Shown here in pieces: positions 21,951 to 31,532 of a stretch of 64,000 bases of DNA. Position 1 is the first letter of the stretch; each line of letters starts with the position of its first letter. The notes beneath the pieces were generated by a model, which did no database searches, was not told where the DNA came from, and saw only the letters and a list, made by a program, of their open reading frames with translations. The stretch lies in the NCBI RefSeq assembly GCF_001293525.1, contig NZ_BBYR01000002.1:1-64000 (forward strand), given 5' to 3'. Both the position numbers and the translations under genes were made by a program. The stretch comes from Pseudideonella sakaiensis (GTDB lineage: Bacteria; Pseudomonadota; Gammaproteobacteria; Burkholderiales; Burkholderiaceae_C).

Positions 21951-22967
21951 ATGCTTGCGAGTGCCACCGTCCGTGTGATGTCTCCTGAGGAAATCGCCGC
22001 CCGTGCGGGCGGCGAGGTCCCGTTCCTGCGCGGGCCCGCGTCCGGCGCGTTCGCCGAGCGGCAGATGCGCTTGCGCCAACTCGCCGCCGGCCACCCGATG
22101 GCGGACTTTCTCGGCTTCATCGCCGAGGTCGCCCGGGCCCAGCAGGCGCGGCTGGCCGCCTTCCCGCCGGTACCCGTTCCCGACGCCGCGGCGCTGGAGC
22201 GGGCCGGCGCGAGCGGCCGGCCCGCGCTGTCCGCCGTCGACTGGCCGCGCGACCCCGCGTGGCGCGATGCGGCGCGCGCGCTCGCGGCGGACCTCGCCGG
22301 CAGCGCGCCCGCGCCGGCGCGCGCCGTGCTCGCGCGCCTCGCCGAGGCCGGCGACGACTGGCTCGAGGCCCAGGCGGACTGCCTGCTGACCGGCGTGATG
22401 CGCGGGCTCGACCTGGCCACCGCGCCGCTGGTGGCCGCCGCGCTGCAGGTCTACTGGACCCACCTTGTGAGCGAGGTGCAGCGCCTGCACGGCGGCGGCG
22501 CGACCCAGGCCTTCGGCCGCCCCGACGACCCGACCGGCTGCCCCTGCTGCGGCAGCGGCCCGACGGCCAGCGTCACGCGCAGCCAGGGTGGCGCGCTCGG
22601 GCAGCGCTACCTGCACTGCGCACTGTGCGGCACCGAGTGGCACCTGCCGCGCGCGAAGTGCAGCCACTGCCAGTCCACCCGCGCGATCGCCTACCACTCG
22701 CTCGACGCCGCCGGCAGCGACGAGGACGGCAGTGCCCGCGCCGCGCAGGCGACGATCCAGGCCGAGTCCTGCGAGGACTGCGGCCACTACCTGAAGATCG
22801 TCCACACCGACCGCGACCCCTTCGTCGACCCGGTCGCCGACGACCTCGCCACCGTCACGCTCGACCTCCTCGTCTCCGAGCAGGGCCTGCGGCGCCACGG
22901 CGTGAACCTGATGCTGCTGTACGGGGAACCGGACCCCGACGGCGCGCCACCGCCCGGGGGGTCCTGA
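21951..22967 (+). CDS. fdhE: Formate dehydrogenase accessory protein FdhE
   Basis: FdhE is a rubredoxin-like cytosolic protein needed for assembly or quality control of respiratory formate dehydrogenases before Tat export. The 338-residue sequence has the family CxxC sets: [25 protein letters not shown] and [14 protein letters not shown], plus the C-terminal [15 protein letters not shown]. It directly follows fdoGHI, and its stop overlaps the selA start (TGATG), so synthesis of the enzyme and of Sec-tRNA is coupled in one operon. Confidence 0.95.
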   Translation: MLASATVRVMSPEEIAARAGGEVPFLRGPASGAFAERQMRLRQLAAGHPMADFLGFIAEVARAQQARLAAFPPVPVPDAAALERAGASGRPALSAVDWPRDPAWRDAARALAADLAGSAPAPARAVLARLAEAGDDWLEAQADCLLTGVMRGLDLATAPLVAAALQVYWTHLVSEVQRLHGGGATQAFGRPDDPTGCPCCGSGPTASVTRSQGGALGQRYLHCALCGTEWHLPRAKCSHCQSTRAIAYHSLDAAGSDEDGSARAAQATIQAESCEDCGHYLKIVHTDRDPFVDPVADDLATVTLDLLVSEQGLRRHGVNLMLLYGEPDPDGAPPPGGS

Positions 22968-24475
22968 TGGACCGGCCCGAAGAATCCGTCGTCGACGGTT
23001 CCAAGGCCCCCGCAGACGCCCCCGCCCTGCTGAAACGCCTTCCCTCCGTCGACCGCCTGCTGCGCCAGCCGCCAGTGGCCGCGCTGCTCGCCGAGCACGG
23101 CCACACGCTGGTCGCCGGCCAGGCGCGGGCGCTGCTCGACGCGCTGCGCGAGGCGGCGCGTGCCGACCGGCTGGCGCCCGGGCAGCTCGAGCCCGAGGCG
23201 CTGGCGCGGGAGGTGGCGGCACGGGTCGCGGCCCGGCTCGCGCCGCGCATGCGCCCGGTGCTGAACCTGACCGGCACGGTGATCCACACCAACCTCGGGC
23301 GGGCGCTGCTGGCGCCGCAGGCGCTGGCGCACCTGCAGGCCGTGATGAGCGGCCCGAACAACCTCGAGTACGACCTCGCCGACGGCGGCCGCGGCGACCG
23401 CGACAGCCTGGTCGAGGACCTGCTGTGCGAGCTGACCGGTGCCGAGGCCGCGACCGTCGTCAACAACAACGCCGCGGCGGTGCTGCTGACGCTGGCGGCG
23501 CTGGCGCGCGGCCGCGAGGTGATCGTCTCGCGCGGCGAGCTGGTCGAGATCGGCGGCGCCTTCCGCATGCCCGACGTGATGGCCGCGGCGGGCGCCGAGC
23601 TGGTCGAGGTCGGCACCACCAACCGCACCCACCCGCGCGACTACGCCGCGGCGATCACCGAGCGCACCGCGCTGCTGATGAAGGTGCACACCAGCAACTA
23701 CCAGGTGCAGGGCTTCACCGCGTCGGTCGACGAGGCCGAGCTGGCGGCGATCGCGCATGCCCGCGGGCTGCCGATGGCCACGGACCTCGGCAGCGGCTCG
23801 CTCATCGACCTGGCGGCCTACGGCCTGCCGCGCGAGCCCACGCCGCAGGAGAAGCTGGCCGCCGGCTGCGATGTCGTCACCTTCAGCGGCGACAAGCTGC
23901 TCGGTGGGCCGCAGGCCGGCCTGATCGTGGGCCGGCGCGACGCGATCGAGCGCATCCGACGCTTCCCGATGAAGCGGGCGCTGCGCATGAGCAAGCTGCC
24001 GCTGGCGGCGTTGGAGGCCACGCTGCGCCTCTACCTGCGCCCCGAGCGGCTGGCGCGCGACCTGCCCACGCTGCGGCTGCTGACGCGCCCTGCCGACGAG
24101 ATCGCCGCACAGGCCCGGCGGCTCGCGCCGGCGCTGGCCGAGCTGCTCGGGCCCGGCTGGACGGTGGAGGTGGTGGGCCTGCAGGGCCAGATCGGCTCCG
24201 GCTCGCTGCCCGTCGAGCGGCTGCCCTCGGCCGGCCTGGCGCTCGCGCCGGCCACCGGGCGCAAGGGCGCAGGCCGTGCGCTGGACGGGCTGGCCGACGC
24301 GCTGCGCAGCCTGCCGGTGCCGGTCATCGGCCGCATCGCCGACGACCGGCTGCTGCTCGACCTGCGCTGCCTGGACGACGACGCGCGCCTTGCCGACCAG
24401 TGGCCTGCGCTGCGCGCGGCGCTCGGGCGCCCGCCGGCGGAGCCCCCGACGCCACCACAGGCGGCCCCGCGCTGA
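22967..24475 (+). CDS. selA: L-seryl-tRNA(Sec) selenium transferase
   Basis: SelA is the PLP enzyme that converts Ser-tRNA(Sec) to Sec-tRNA(Sec) using selenophosphate. The 502-residue protein has an N-terminal tRNA-binding domain ([12 protein letters not shown]), the [20 protein letters not shown] segment, the catalytic core with [11 protein letters not shown], and the PLP lysine at residue 310 in [13 protein letters not shown]. It then ends with a poorly conserved Pro/Ala tail. The ATG overlaps the fdhE stop. Partner selB and tRNA-Sec lie 3-5 kb downstream; selD is not in the window. Confidence 0.97.
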   Translation: MDRPEESVVDGSKAPADAPALLKRLPSVDRLLRQPPVAALLAEHGHTLVAGQARALLDALREAARADRLAPGQLEPEALAREVAARVAARLAPRMRPVLNLTGTVIHTNLGRALLAPQALAHLQAVMSGPNNLEYDLADGGRGDRDSLVEDLLCELTGAEAATVVNNNAAAVLLTLAALARGREVIVSRGELVEIGGAFRMPDVMAAAGAELVEVGTTNRTHPRDYAAAITERTALLMKVHTSNYQVQGFTASVDEAELAAIAHARGLPMATDLGSGSLIDLAAYGLPREPTPQEKLAAGCDVVTFSGDKLLGGPQAGLIVGRRDAIERIRRFPMKRALRMSKLPLAALEATLRLYLRPERLARDLPTLRLLTRPADEIAAQARRLAPALAELLGPGWTVEVVGLQGQIGSGSLPVERLPSAGLALAPATGRKGAGRALDGLADALRSLPVPVIGRIADDRLLLDLRCLDDDARLADQWPALRAALGRPPAEPPTPPQAAPR

Positions 24476-24529
24476 CTCCGCGCCGACCGCAAGCTGCCGA
24501 TCCCACCCGCCCCCGCCCCTGGAGACCCG

Positions 24530-25906
24530 ATGCGCCCCGACCGCCGCCGCCTCGTTGCCGCCCTTGCCGCCGGCCCCGGCCTGCTCGCCGGCTGCGCCGT
24601 GCCCGTGCCGGCGTCGCCCCCGGCGGCGCCCGTGCCGCCGCCGGCGCCGCCGCGCCCCTTCATGATCGGCTCGCCTGGCCAGGCGCTGATGCCGCGCGGC
24701 AGCGCGCCGCGCGTGGTGGTCTGCGGTGGCGGCTGGGGCGGGCTGATGGCCGCCAAGACCCTGCGCCAGCAGGCCCCGCAGGCCGAGGTGGTGCTGCTCG
24801 AGCGCAACCCGGTCTTCTTCTCGTGCCCGATCAGCAACAAGTGGCTGGTCGACATGGTGGACGACAGCTTCATCACGCACGACTACCTCGCCGTCTCGCA
24901 GCGCCACGGCTACCTCTACGTGCAGTGCAGCGTGACCCGGGTCGACCGCGCGGCACGGCGCGTCCACACCAGCGAGGGCTGGCTCGACTACGACTACCTG
25001 GTGCTGGCCCCCGGCATCCGCTACCACTACGAGGCCTGGTTCGGCAACGACCGCCGCGCCATCGACGCCACCCGCGCCCGCTTCCCGGCGGCCTACGTGC
25101 CGAACGCCGAGCACCACACGCTGAAGCGCGCGCTGAAGGCCTTCCGCGGCGGCGACTGGGTGATGACGCTGCCGCCCCCGCCGCAGCGCTGCCCGCCCTC
25201 GCCCTACGAGCGCGCCTGCATGGTGGCCTGGTGGTTCAAGAGCCAGGGCATCAAGGGCCGCGTCACCATCCTCGACCACAAGCCGCGGCCGATGCCGATC
25301 GGCCCCGGCTTCCAGGCGGCCTTCAACGAGCTGTACAAGGACCAGATCACCTACGTGCCGAACGCGCAGGTGCAGGAGATCGACCCGTTCGCGAAGCGCA
25401 TCCGCACCAGCGCCGGCGACCTGCGCTTCGACCACGCCGTGCTGATGGCGCCGCACCAGGCGGGCGACCTGGCCTGGCACGCCGATGCGATCGGCCGCGA
25501 CGCGCAGGGGCGGCCGAGCGGCTGGGTCGACGTCGATCCGCTGAAGCTGCACCTGAAGGGCGACGACCGCGTCTACGCGATCGGCGACGCCGTCGGCGTG
25601 GTCGCGCCGAGCTTCCGCTTCTACCCGAAGAGCGGCCACGTGGCCCACGCCCACGGCCGCATCGTCGGCGGCTACATCGCGCAGCGCCTGGCCGGCCGCG
25701 AGCCGGCGGTGGTGCTGCCCGACAACCTCTGCTACATGATGGTCAACGGCAGCCCGCGCGAGGCGATCAGCGTGCAGTTCGACTACCGGCTGAACGCGGT
25801 CGACGAGATCGAGCAGACGCAGATCGACGACAACGACCGCCGCGCCTCGCTCGTGGCCGAGAACTTCCGCTGGGCCGGCCTGAAGTTCGGGGACCTGTTC
25901 GGGTGA
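24530..25906 (+). CDS. FAD-dependent oxidoreductase, FCSD/sulfide:quinone reductase-like, predicted lipoprotein
   Basis: A 458-residue flavoprotein. The N-terminus has a basic run (RPDRRR), a hydrophobic stretch and a lipobox LLAGC at residues 18-22, so it is probably exported and lipidated, followed by a Pro/Ala-rich spacer. FAD-binding Rossmann motif VVVCGGGWGGLMAAKTL at about 62-78, second conserved YLVLAPGIRYHYE, and a late RVYAIGDAVG motif that contacts FAD. The order resembles flavocytochrome c sulfide dehydrogenase (FccB) and SQR. No cytochrome partner is adjacent. Its place between selA and selB is unusual. Substrate unknown; a sulfur compound is a guess from family. Confidence 0.82.
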   Translation: MRPDRRRLVAALAAGPGLLAGCAVPVPASPPAAPVPPPAPPRPFMIGSPGQALMPRGSAPRVVVCGGGWGGLMAAKTLRQQAPQAEVVLLERNPVFFSCPISNKWLVDMVDDSFITHDYLAVSQRHGYLYVQCSVTRVDRAARRVHTSEGWLDYDYLVLAPGIRYHYEAWFGNDRRAIDATRARFPAAYVPNAEHHTLKRALKAFRGGDWVMTLPPPPQRCPPSPYERACMVAWWFKSQGIKGRVTILDHKPRPMPIGPGFQAAFNELYKDQITYVPNAQVQEIDPFAKRIRTSAGDLRFDHAVLMAPHQAGDLAWHADAIGRDAQGRPSGWVDVDPLKLHLKGDDRVYAIGDAVGVVAPSFRFYPKSGHVAHAHGRIVGGYIAQRLAGREPAVVLPDNLCYMMVNGSPREAISVQFDYRLNAVDEIEQTQIDDNDRRASLVAENFRWAGLKFGDLFG

Positions 25907-26478
25907 GCAGCTCGTCGTTCCTGGCGCCCGTGCGGCCGTTGCCGCGGCGCGCGTGCCTGCGCCGCGCGGCGGCCGGCCTCGCCGGCGTGGCGCTGGCCGG
26001 GCTCGCCCGTCCCGTGCGCGCCGCCGAGCCCGAGCCGCTGCAGCGCCGCTGGCCGCGCGGCCAGCCCACGCCCGCGCTCGACCTGCCCCTGCTGGACGGC
26101 GGCCGCTGGTCGCTCGCGCCGGCGCGCGGCCGGCCCGTGCTGCTGAACTTCTGGGCCAGCTGGTGCGAGCCCTGCCGCGCCGAGATGCCCTCGCTGGAGC
26201 TGCTGGCCGAGCGCCACGCGGCCGCCGGGCTGGAGGTGCTGGCCGTCAACTTCCGCGAGACTGATGCCGCGATCCGGCGCTTCCTCGGCGTGATGCCCGT
26301 GTCCCTGCCGATCCTGCGCGACGCCGATGGCGGTGCCGCGAAGGCCTTTGGCGTCCGCATGTTCCCGACCACGGTGGCGATCGGGCGCGACGGGCGCGTC
26401 GCCTGGTCCGCGGTCGGCGAGGCCGACTGGACCGGTGCACTCACCCGGCCCTGGATCGCCGCGCTGCTGGCCGGCTGA
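25903..26478 (+). CDS. TlpA-like thioredoxin-fold protein, exported
   Basis: A 191-residue protein starting at GTG (overlap GTGA with the flavoprotein stop). An Arg-rich, hydrophobic N-terminus (RRACLRRAAAGLAGVALAG, ending VRAAEP) is an export signal with a Tat-like look. The thioredoxin fold has LLNFWASWCEPCRAEMPSLE with active-site WCEPC, then VLAVNFRET and a cis-Pro region near MFPTTVAIG. TlpA/ResA proteins reduce periplasmic disulfides, for example in cytochrome c maturation. Tight coupling to the flavoprotein suggests a shared periplasmic redox reaction. Confidence 0.87.
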   Translation: MSSSSFLAPVRPLPRRACLRRAAAGLAGVALAGLARPVRAAEPEPLQRRWPRGQPTPALDLPLLDGGRWSLAPARGRPVLLNFWASWCEPCRAEMPSLELLAERHAAAGLEVLAVNFRETDAAIRRFLGVMPVSLPILRDADGGAAKAFGVRMFPTTVAIGRDGRVAWSAVGEADWTGALTRPWIAALLAG

Positions 26479-26548
26479 CGCGGCCGGCCGCCCGTTCCCC
26501 GCCCCTTCCACGATGCCCACGAAGCCTTTCCACCCAGACGAGGTCCCC

Positions 26549-27670
26549 ATGTCCCGCACCCGCCCGACCCGCCGCCACGTCCTCCAATCCGCCGCAGCGC
26601 TGTCCGCGCTCGGCCCGCTCGCGGCGCTCGTGCCGCCCGCCGCGGCCCAGGAACGCCGCTTCGCGCCCGAGCCGGGCGCCTGGCGCCGCTTCGAGGTCAC
26701 CACCACGCTGAACGTCGCCGACGCCCAGGGCGGCGCGCGCGTCTGGGTGCCGCTGCCCGACGTCGACACCGGCTACCAGCGCACGCTCGGCCACGACTAC
26801 ACCAGCAACGGCAGCGCCCGGCTGGTGGCCGATCCCGCCAGCGGCGTGCGCATGCTCTACGCCGAGTTCCCGGCCGGCGTGGCCGCGCCGACCGTCACGG
26901 TGACCAGCCGCATCGAGACGCGCAACCGCGCCACCGACTGGACGCAGCGCGGCGCCCCGGCCGAGGACCCCGCGGTGCTGCGCGCCTACCTCGCCCCCAG
27001 CGAGCTGAAGCCGCTCGATGGCATCGTCCGCAAGACCGCGCTGGAGGCCACCAAGGGGGCCGGGAGCAGCGACGTCGAGAAGGCCCGTGCGATCTACCGC
27101 TGGGTCGTCGTCAACGCCCACCGCGAGCCGAAGACGCGCGGCTGCGGCACCGGCGACGTGAAGGGCATGCTGGAAAGCGGCAACCTGGGCGGCAAGTGCG
27201 CGGACCTGAACGCGATCTTCGTCGCGCTGTGCCGCGCCAGCGGCATCCCGGCGCGCGATGTCTATGGCGTGCGCGTCGCGCCGTCCGCCTTCGGCTACCG
27301 CGAGCTGGGCGCCAACCCGGCGAACCTGAAGGGGGCGCAGCACTGCCGCGCCGAGGCCTACCTGCGTGGCCACGGCTGGGTCGCGATGGACCCGGCCGAC
27401 GTGCTCAAGGTGATGCGCCAGGAGACCTCCGACTGGATCAAGGACGCCGCGCACCCGCTGGTGGCGCCTGTCAACCGGGGTCTGTTCGGGGGCTGGGAAG
27501 GCAACTGGATGGCGTACAACACCGCCGAGGACGTCCGGCTGCCCGGCAGCGCCGGCAAGGGCACGCTGGGCTTCCTGATGTACCCGAACGGGGAGAACGC
27601 CAGCGGCCGCTTCGACGAGCTGGCGCCCGATGCCTTCCGCTACGTCATCAGCGCCCGCGAACTGAGCTGA
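26549..27670 (+). CDS. Transglutaminase-like (cysteine protease fold) exported protein
   Basis: A 373-residue protein with a Tat-type N-terminus (TRRHVLQSAAALSALG, cleavage near PAAAQE). The C-terminal half is a transglutaminase-like domain with a complete Cys-His-Asp triad: GGKCADLNAIFVALCRASGIPARDVYG, GAQHCRAEAYL and WVAMDPADVL. Such domains in bacteria are usually proteases or peptidases; the substrate is unknown. The start ATG follows GACGAGG (Shine-Dalgarno); an ATG 12 codons upstream at 26513 is less likely. It is the third exported protein between selA and selB. Confidence 0.85.
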   Translation: MSRTRPTRRHVLQSAAALSALGPLAALVPPAAAQERRFAPEPGAWRRFEVTTTLNVADAQGGARVWVPLPDVDTGYQRTLGHDYTSNGSARLVADPASGVRMLYAEFPAGVAAPTVTVTSRIETRNRATDWTQRGAPAEDPAVLRAYLAPSELKPLDGIVRKTALEATKGAGSSDVEKARAIYRWVVVNAHREPKTRGCGTGDVKGMLESGNLGGKCADLNAIFVALCRASGIPARDVYGVRVAPSAFGYRELGANPANLKGAQHCRAEAYLRGHGWVAMDPADVLKVMRQETSDWIKDAAHPLVAPVNRGLFGGWEGNWMAYNTAEDVRLPGSAGKGTLGFLMYPNGENASGRFDELAPDAFRYVISARELS

Positions 27671-27752
27671 GCACCGCCCCCTCCCGACCACCCGTCGCCC
27701 GCGTGCCGCCGACCGCCGTGCCGGCGGCCGCGGGTGCCCCTTCCGTTCCCCG

Positions 27753-29663
27753 ATGATCGTCGGCACCGCCGGTCACATCGACCATGGCAAGACCACGCTG
27801 GTGAAGGCGCTCACCGGCGTCGACACCGACCGCCTGCCGCAGGAGAAGGCGCGCGGCATCAGCATCGAGCTGGGCTATGCCTTCCTCGACCTGCCGGCGC
27901 CGCCCGGTGCGGCGCCGGGCGAGGCGCCGCCGCGCATCGGCTTCATCGACGTGCCGGGCCACGAGCGCCTGGTGCACACCATGCTGGCCGGCGCCACCGG
28001 CATCGACCACGCGCTGCTGCTGGTGGCGGCCGACGACGGCGTGATGCCGCAGACGCGCGAGCACCTCGCGGTGCTCTCGCTGCTCGGCCTGGCGCAGGGC
28101 ACCGTCGTGCTGACCAAGGCGGACCGGGCCGATGCCGCGCGCCTCGAGGCCGTGCGCGGGGAGGTGGCGCAGCTGCTCGCCCCGACGCCGCTGGCCGCGG
28201 CGCCGGTGCTGGCGGTCTCGGCCACCACCGGCGACGGGCTGCCGGCGCTGCGCACCCGGCTCGCCGAGGCGGCGGCGGCGGCGCGCCGCGCGGCGGATCC
28301 GCAGGCCCTGTTCCGCCTCGCGATCGACCGGGTGTTCAGCCTCGACGGCATCGGCACGGTGGTCACCGGGACCGTGCATGCCGGCGCGGTCGAGGTCGGT
28401 GACGAACTCTGCCTGGTGCCCGGCGACGCGGGCACGGTGGTGCGCGTGCGCAGCCTGCATGCGCAGAACCGCCCGGTGACGCGGGCCGCCGCGGGCCAGC
28501 GCTGCGCGCTGAACCTGGCCGGCCTCGCGCGCGAGCGCATCGCGCGCGGCCAGTGGCTGGTCGCGCCGGGCGCGGCGGTCGCCACCGGTCGGATCGACGT
28601 GCAGCTGCGCCTGTGGCACGCGGAGCCGCGGGCGCTGCGCTCGGGCACCCCGGTGCGGGTGCACCTGGGCGCCGAGTCGGTCGAGGCCAGCGTCGCGGTG
28701 CTGGACGGCGAGGCGATCGCGCCGGGCGCGTCGGCGCGCGTGCAGCTGGTGCTGCGCCAGCCGGTCGGCGCGTGGATCGGCGACCGCGTGGTGCTGCGCG
28801 ATGCCTCGGCCAGCCGCACGCTGGCCGGCGGCGTCGTCATCGACCCGGGCGCGCCCGCGCGCTACCGGCGCACGCCCCAGCGGCTGGCGGAGCTGGAGGC
28901 GCTGGCCGAGCCGGATGCCGCGGCCGGCGAGGCGGCGCTGGTGGCCGCGGCGCCGCACGGCGTGGACCTGGCACGCCTGGCCCGCCTGCGCGGCCGCTGG
29001 CGCGACCCGGCGGCGCCCGCCTGGGCGCTCGGCGACGCGCAGTCCGCCGCGCTGCGCGAGAAGGTGCTGGCCACGCTGCGCGACTTCCACGCGCGTGCCC
29101 CCGACGAGGCCGGCCCCGAGGCGATGCGGCTGCGCCGGCTGGCGGCGCCGCGCCTGCCCGAGCCCCTGTGGCGCGAGCAGCTCGCCGGCTGGCTGGCGAC
29201 GGGCCTGCTCGGACGCAGCGGCGGCTTCGTGCAGCTGCCCGACCATGGCAGCCGGCTCTCGGCGCTGGACCAGCGCATCGCCGACAAGGTGCGCCCGATC
29301 CTGGCCCGCGGCGTGGCCGATGGCGTCTGGGCGCGCGACCTGGCCCGCGACACCCAGGAGCCCGAGGCGCTGATGCGCACCACGCTCGCGCGGCTGGCGC
29401 AGCGCGGCGAGCTGCACCAGGTGGTGCGCGACCTCTGCTACGACGAGGCCACGCTGCGCGGCCTGGCCCGGCTCGCGCGCGGCGTGGCCGAGGCGCACGG
29501 CGGCGAGGTCACCGCCGCCGGCTTCCGCGACGCCACCGGCCTCGGCCGCAAGCGCGCGATCCAGATCCTCGAGTACTTCGACCGCATCGGCCTGCTGCGC
29601 CGCGTCGGCGACGTGCACCGGCTGCGCCGCGACACCGCGCTCTTCGGCGAAGACGAGGCATGA
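27753..29663 (+). CDS. selB: Selenocysteine-specific elongation factor
   Basis: SelB delivers Sec-tRNA(Sec) to UGA codons that carry a SECIS hairpin. The 636-residue protein has an EF-Tu-like GTPase domain starting at the first residues ([17 protein letters not shown], then [28 protein letters not shown] and the NKxD-type TKAD), beta-barrel domains, and a C-terminal set of winged helices (about 380-636) that bind SECIS RNA, ending in [27 protein letters not shown]. Slightly longer than E. coli SelB. tRNA-Sec starts 22 bp after its stop. Confidence 0.97.
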   Translation: MIVGTAGHIDHGKTTLVKALTGVDTDRLPQEKARGISIELGYAFLDLPAPPGAAPGEAPPRIGFIDVPGHERLVHTMLAGATGIDHALLLVAADDGVMPQTREHLAVLSLLGLAQGTVVLTKADRADAARLEAVRGEVAQLLAPTPLAAAPVLAVSATTGDGLPALRTRLAEAAAAARRAADPQALFRLAIDRVFSLDGIGTVVTGTVHAGAVEVGDELCLVPGDAGTVVRVRSLHAQNRPVTRAAAGQRCALNLAGLARERIARGQWLVAPGAAVATGRIDVQLRLWHAEPRALRSGTPVRVHLGAESVEASVAVLDGEAIAPGASARVQLVLRQPVGAWIGDRVVLRDASASRTLAGGVVIDPGAPARYRRTPQRLAELEALAEPDAAAGEAALVAAAPHGVDLARLARLRGRWRDPAAPAWALGDAQSAALREKVLATLRDFHARAPDEAGPEAMRLRRLAAPRLPEPLWREQLAGWLATGLLGRSGGFVQLPDHGSRLSALDQRIADKVRPILARGVADGVWARDLARDTQEPEALMRTTLARLAQRGELHQVVRDLCYDEATLRGLARLARGVAEAHGGEVTAAGFRDATGLGRKRAIQILEYFDRIGLLRRVGDVHRLRRDTALFGEDEA

Positions 29664-29685
29664 TCGCGGCCGTGTCAACGAACCA

Positions 29686-29781
29686 GGAAGGAAAACGACC
29701 CCGGTGGGTCGGCCGGGCTTCAAACCCGGTGGGTGGCGCCATGCGTCGCCGGGTGGGTTCGACTCCCATTTCCTTCCGCCA
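29686..29781 (+). tRNA. selC: tRNA-Sec (anticodon TCA)
   Basis: A 96-base tRNA with encoded 3' GCCA. The long acceptor stem GGAAGGAAA pairs with TTTCCTTCC; the anticodon arm CCGGG-CTTCAAA-CCCGG (29713-29729) carries TCA at 29720-29722; a long variable arm follows (GGTGGCGCC...), then the T arm with GGTTCGACTCC. Long acceptor and variable arms with a UCA anticodon are diagnostic of selenocysteine tRNA. It lies between selB and the GcvH-like gene, in the same direction as the formate dehydrogenase operon, and may be cut out of the operon transcript. Confidence 0.96.
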
Positions 29782-29811
29782 TCCCTTCCTCCGTCCGCGC
29801 AGCGCCCGCCC

Positions 29812-30243
29812 ATGACCACGGTCGCCGGCCACCCGTTCCCCGAGGGCCTGCACTACCTCGTCGAGCACGACGTCTGGGCCGAGCTGGCCGACGACGGCAC
29901 GGCGCGCGTCGGCATCACCGCGATGGGCATCGCGCTGTCGGGCGAGGTCTACATGTGCCGGCCGAAGCCGGTCGGGCTCGCGATCGCGCAGGGGCGGGCG
30001 ATCGCGGTGGTGGAGCTGGCCAAGTCCATCGTCTCGGTGAAGTGCCCGGTCGGCGGCACCGTCGTCGAGGTCAACGAGGCGCTCGCCGACGCGCCCGAGT
30101 GGGTGCACCGCGAGCCCTATGGCCGCGGCTGGATCGCGCGGCTGCGGCTCGCCGACTGGGCGGCCGACGCGCCGCAGCTGGTGCATGGCGCGGCCGTCGA
30201 GCCGGCGATGCGCGAGCACGCGCGGCTGATGCAGCTGGCGTGA
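29812..30243 (+). CDS. GcvH-like lipoyl-domain protein
   Basis: A 143-residue protein resembling glycine cleavage H protein. It has the H-protein opening HPFPEGLHYLVEHDVWAELADDGTARVGIT and the lipoylation turn VVELAKSIVSVKCPVGG, with Lys71 as predicted lipoate site. No gcvT or gcvP is nearby, so it is probably not a glycine decarboxylase part. H-like proteins called LbpA carry sulfur intermediates in the sHdr pathway, often beside DsrE proteins; the next gene here is DsrE-like, overlapping by one base (TGATG). Start ATG lies 30 bp after tRNA-Sec. Confidence 0.82.
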   Translation: MTTVAGHPFPEGLHYLVEHDVWAELADDGTARVGITAMGIALSGEVYMCRPKPVGLAIAQGRAIAVVELAKSIVSVKCPVGGTVVEVNEALADAPEWVHREPYGRGWIARLRLADWAADAPQLVHGAAVEPAMREHARLMQLA

Positions 30244-30761
30244 TGGCCGGCGATCCGCAAGCCGCCGCGCCGCGCGGCCAGCCGCCGGGCCCGCCACGGG
30301 GCGACCGGGGCGGCGCGTCCGGCGCGGGCCCCGCCGCGTCGCCGGCCGCGGGCCTGGCGGCGGTGCAGGACCCGCGCGCCCACCAGGCGGCCGGCCTCGC
30401 GCTGCTGCTCTGGGCCTGCGAGCCCGAGGCGCCGCAGCGGCTGGTGACCCCCTTCTTCCATGCCGCGGCGGCGGCCGCCTTCGACACCCCGGTCGAGATC
30501 TACTTCGCGGCGGCCAGCGTGCGCCTGCTCGCGCCCGGCGTGGCGGCCGGCCTGCGTGCCGACCCGGGCCACCCCAAGACCGTGCTGGACGCGCTGCGCG
30601 AGGCCGTCGGCCACGGCGCGGTGCTCTATGCCTGCACCGATGCGTTGCGCGCCCAGCGCCTGGACGGCTCCCCGCTGATCCCCGAATGCACCCGCCGCGG
30701 CGGCGCGGTGCAGTTCATGGCGCGGGCCTGCGACCTGCGCTGGCGCGCGCTGGTGTTCTGA
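30243..30761 (+). CDS. DsrE-family-like protein
   Basis: A 172-residue protein with a low-complexity Pro/Gly/Ala N-terminus (about 45 residues) followed by an alpha/beta domain resembling DsrE/TusD sulfurtransferase-like proteins: AGLALLLWACEPEAPQRLVTPFFHAAAAAAFDTPVEIYFAAASVRLLAPG, then GAVLYACTDAL, where the Cys corresponds to the position of the active Cys in the DsrE fold. The true N-terminus may be shorter. It is coupled to the lipoyl protein. A role in sulfur or selenium transfer is a guess from family and context. Confidence 0.65.
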   Translation: MAGDPQAAAPRGQPPGPPRGDRGGASGAGPAASPAAGLAAVQDPRAHQAAGLALLLWACEPEAPQRLVTPFFHAAAAAAFDTPVEIYFAAASVRLLAPGVAAGLRADPGHPKTVLDALREAVGHGAVLYACTDALRAQRLDGSPLIPECTRRGGAVQFMARACDLRWRALVF

Positions 30762-30773
30762 ATCCCCGGCCCG

Positions 30774-31448
30774 ATGCCGCCGACCACCGCTGCGTTTCCG
30801 CCGCCCCCGGCCGATCCCCCGGAGCGTCGGGCCGAGCCGGCCGACCCCGCCCGGCGGGCCACCGCGCCCGAGGTGCCGCCCGCGCTGCAGGCCCTCGTCA
30901 CGCGCCAGTCGCTCGGCATCAAGCACCTGCGCGAGCCCGGTCCCGACGACGCGGCGCTGGCCTGGATGGTGCGCGCTGCGCTGGCCGCGCCCGACCATGG
31001 GCTGCTGACACCGTTCCGCTTCCGCGCCGTGCGGGGTGCGGCACGCCAGGCCCTGGCGGACCTGTTCGTCGACGTCGCGCGCGCGGCCGGCAAGGACGAG
31101 GCCAGCCTCGCGATCGAGGCCGAGCGGGCGCTGCGTGCGCCGGTGACCGTCGCGGTGGTGGCGCGGCTCGATTGGGGCCACCCGGTGGTGCCGGCGCACG
31201 AGCAGTGGGTGGCCGTCGGCGCCGCGCTCGGGCAGTTCCTCGCGGCCGCCCATGCACTGGGTTTCGCCGGCAAGCTCCTGTCGGGCCGCAAGGTGCGCGA
31301 GCCGCGCATCGTCGCCGCCTTCTGCGGCCCGGGCGAGACCCTGGTCGGCTGGATCGCCCTCGGCACCGCGACGCGGCCGCCGGGCCCGCGCCCGGCCCGG
31401 CCGAACGCTGACACCGTGCTGGACGACTGGGTGCCGCCGGCGGCCTGA
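30774..31448 (+). CDS. Nitroreductase family protein (YdjA-like)
   Basis: A 224-residue flavin-dependent nitroreductase-fold protein. After a Pro-rich N-terminus the core begins LVTRQSLGIKHLREPGPDDAALAWMVRAALAAPDHGLLTPFRFRAV, typical of YdjA-type single-domain nitroreductases that bind FMN, and has VGAALGQFLAAAHALGFAGKLLSGRKVREPRI and GWIALGT. The substrate is not known. It ends the plus-strand run after tRNA-Sec with only 12 bp to the DsrE-like gene, so it may belong to the same transcript, and it converges on mobA. Confidence 0.85.
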   Translation: MPPTTAAFPPPPADPPERRAEPADPARRATAPEVPPALQALVTRQSLGIKHLREPGPDDAALAWMVRAALAAPDHGLLTPFRFRAVRGAARQALADLFVDVARAAGKDEASLAIEAERALRAPVTVAVVARLDWGHPVVPAHEQWVAVGAALGQFLAAAHALGFAGKLLSGRKVREPRIVAAFCGPGETLVGWIALGTATRPPGPRPARPNADTVLDDWVPPAA

Positions 31449-31532
31449 GCGCGGCGCCGGCCGCCGCCGCGGGCGCTTCGGACGCCGCGCCTGCCGGCAG
31501 GACGCGTGCCCCTCCACCGGCCAGGCGCCGCG

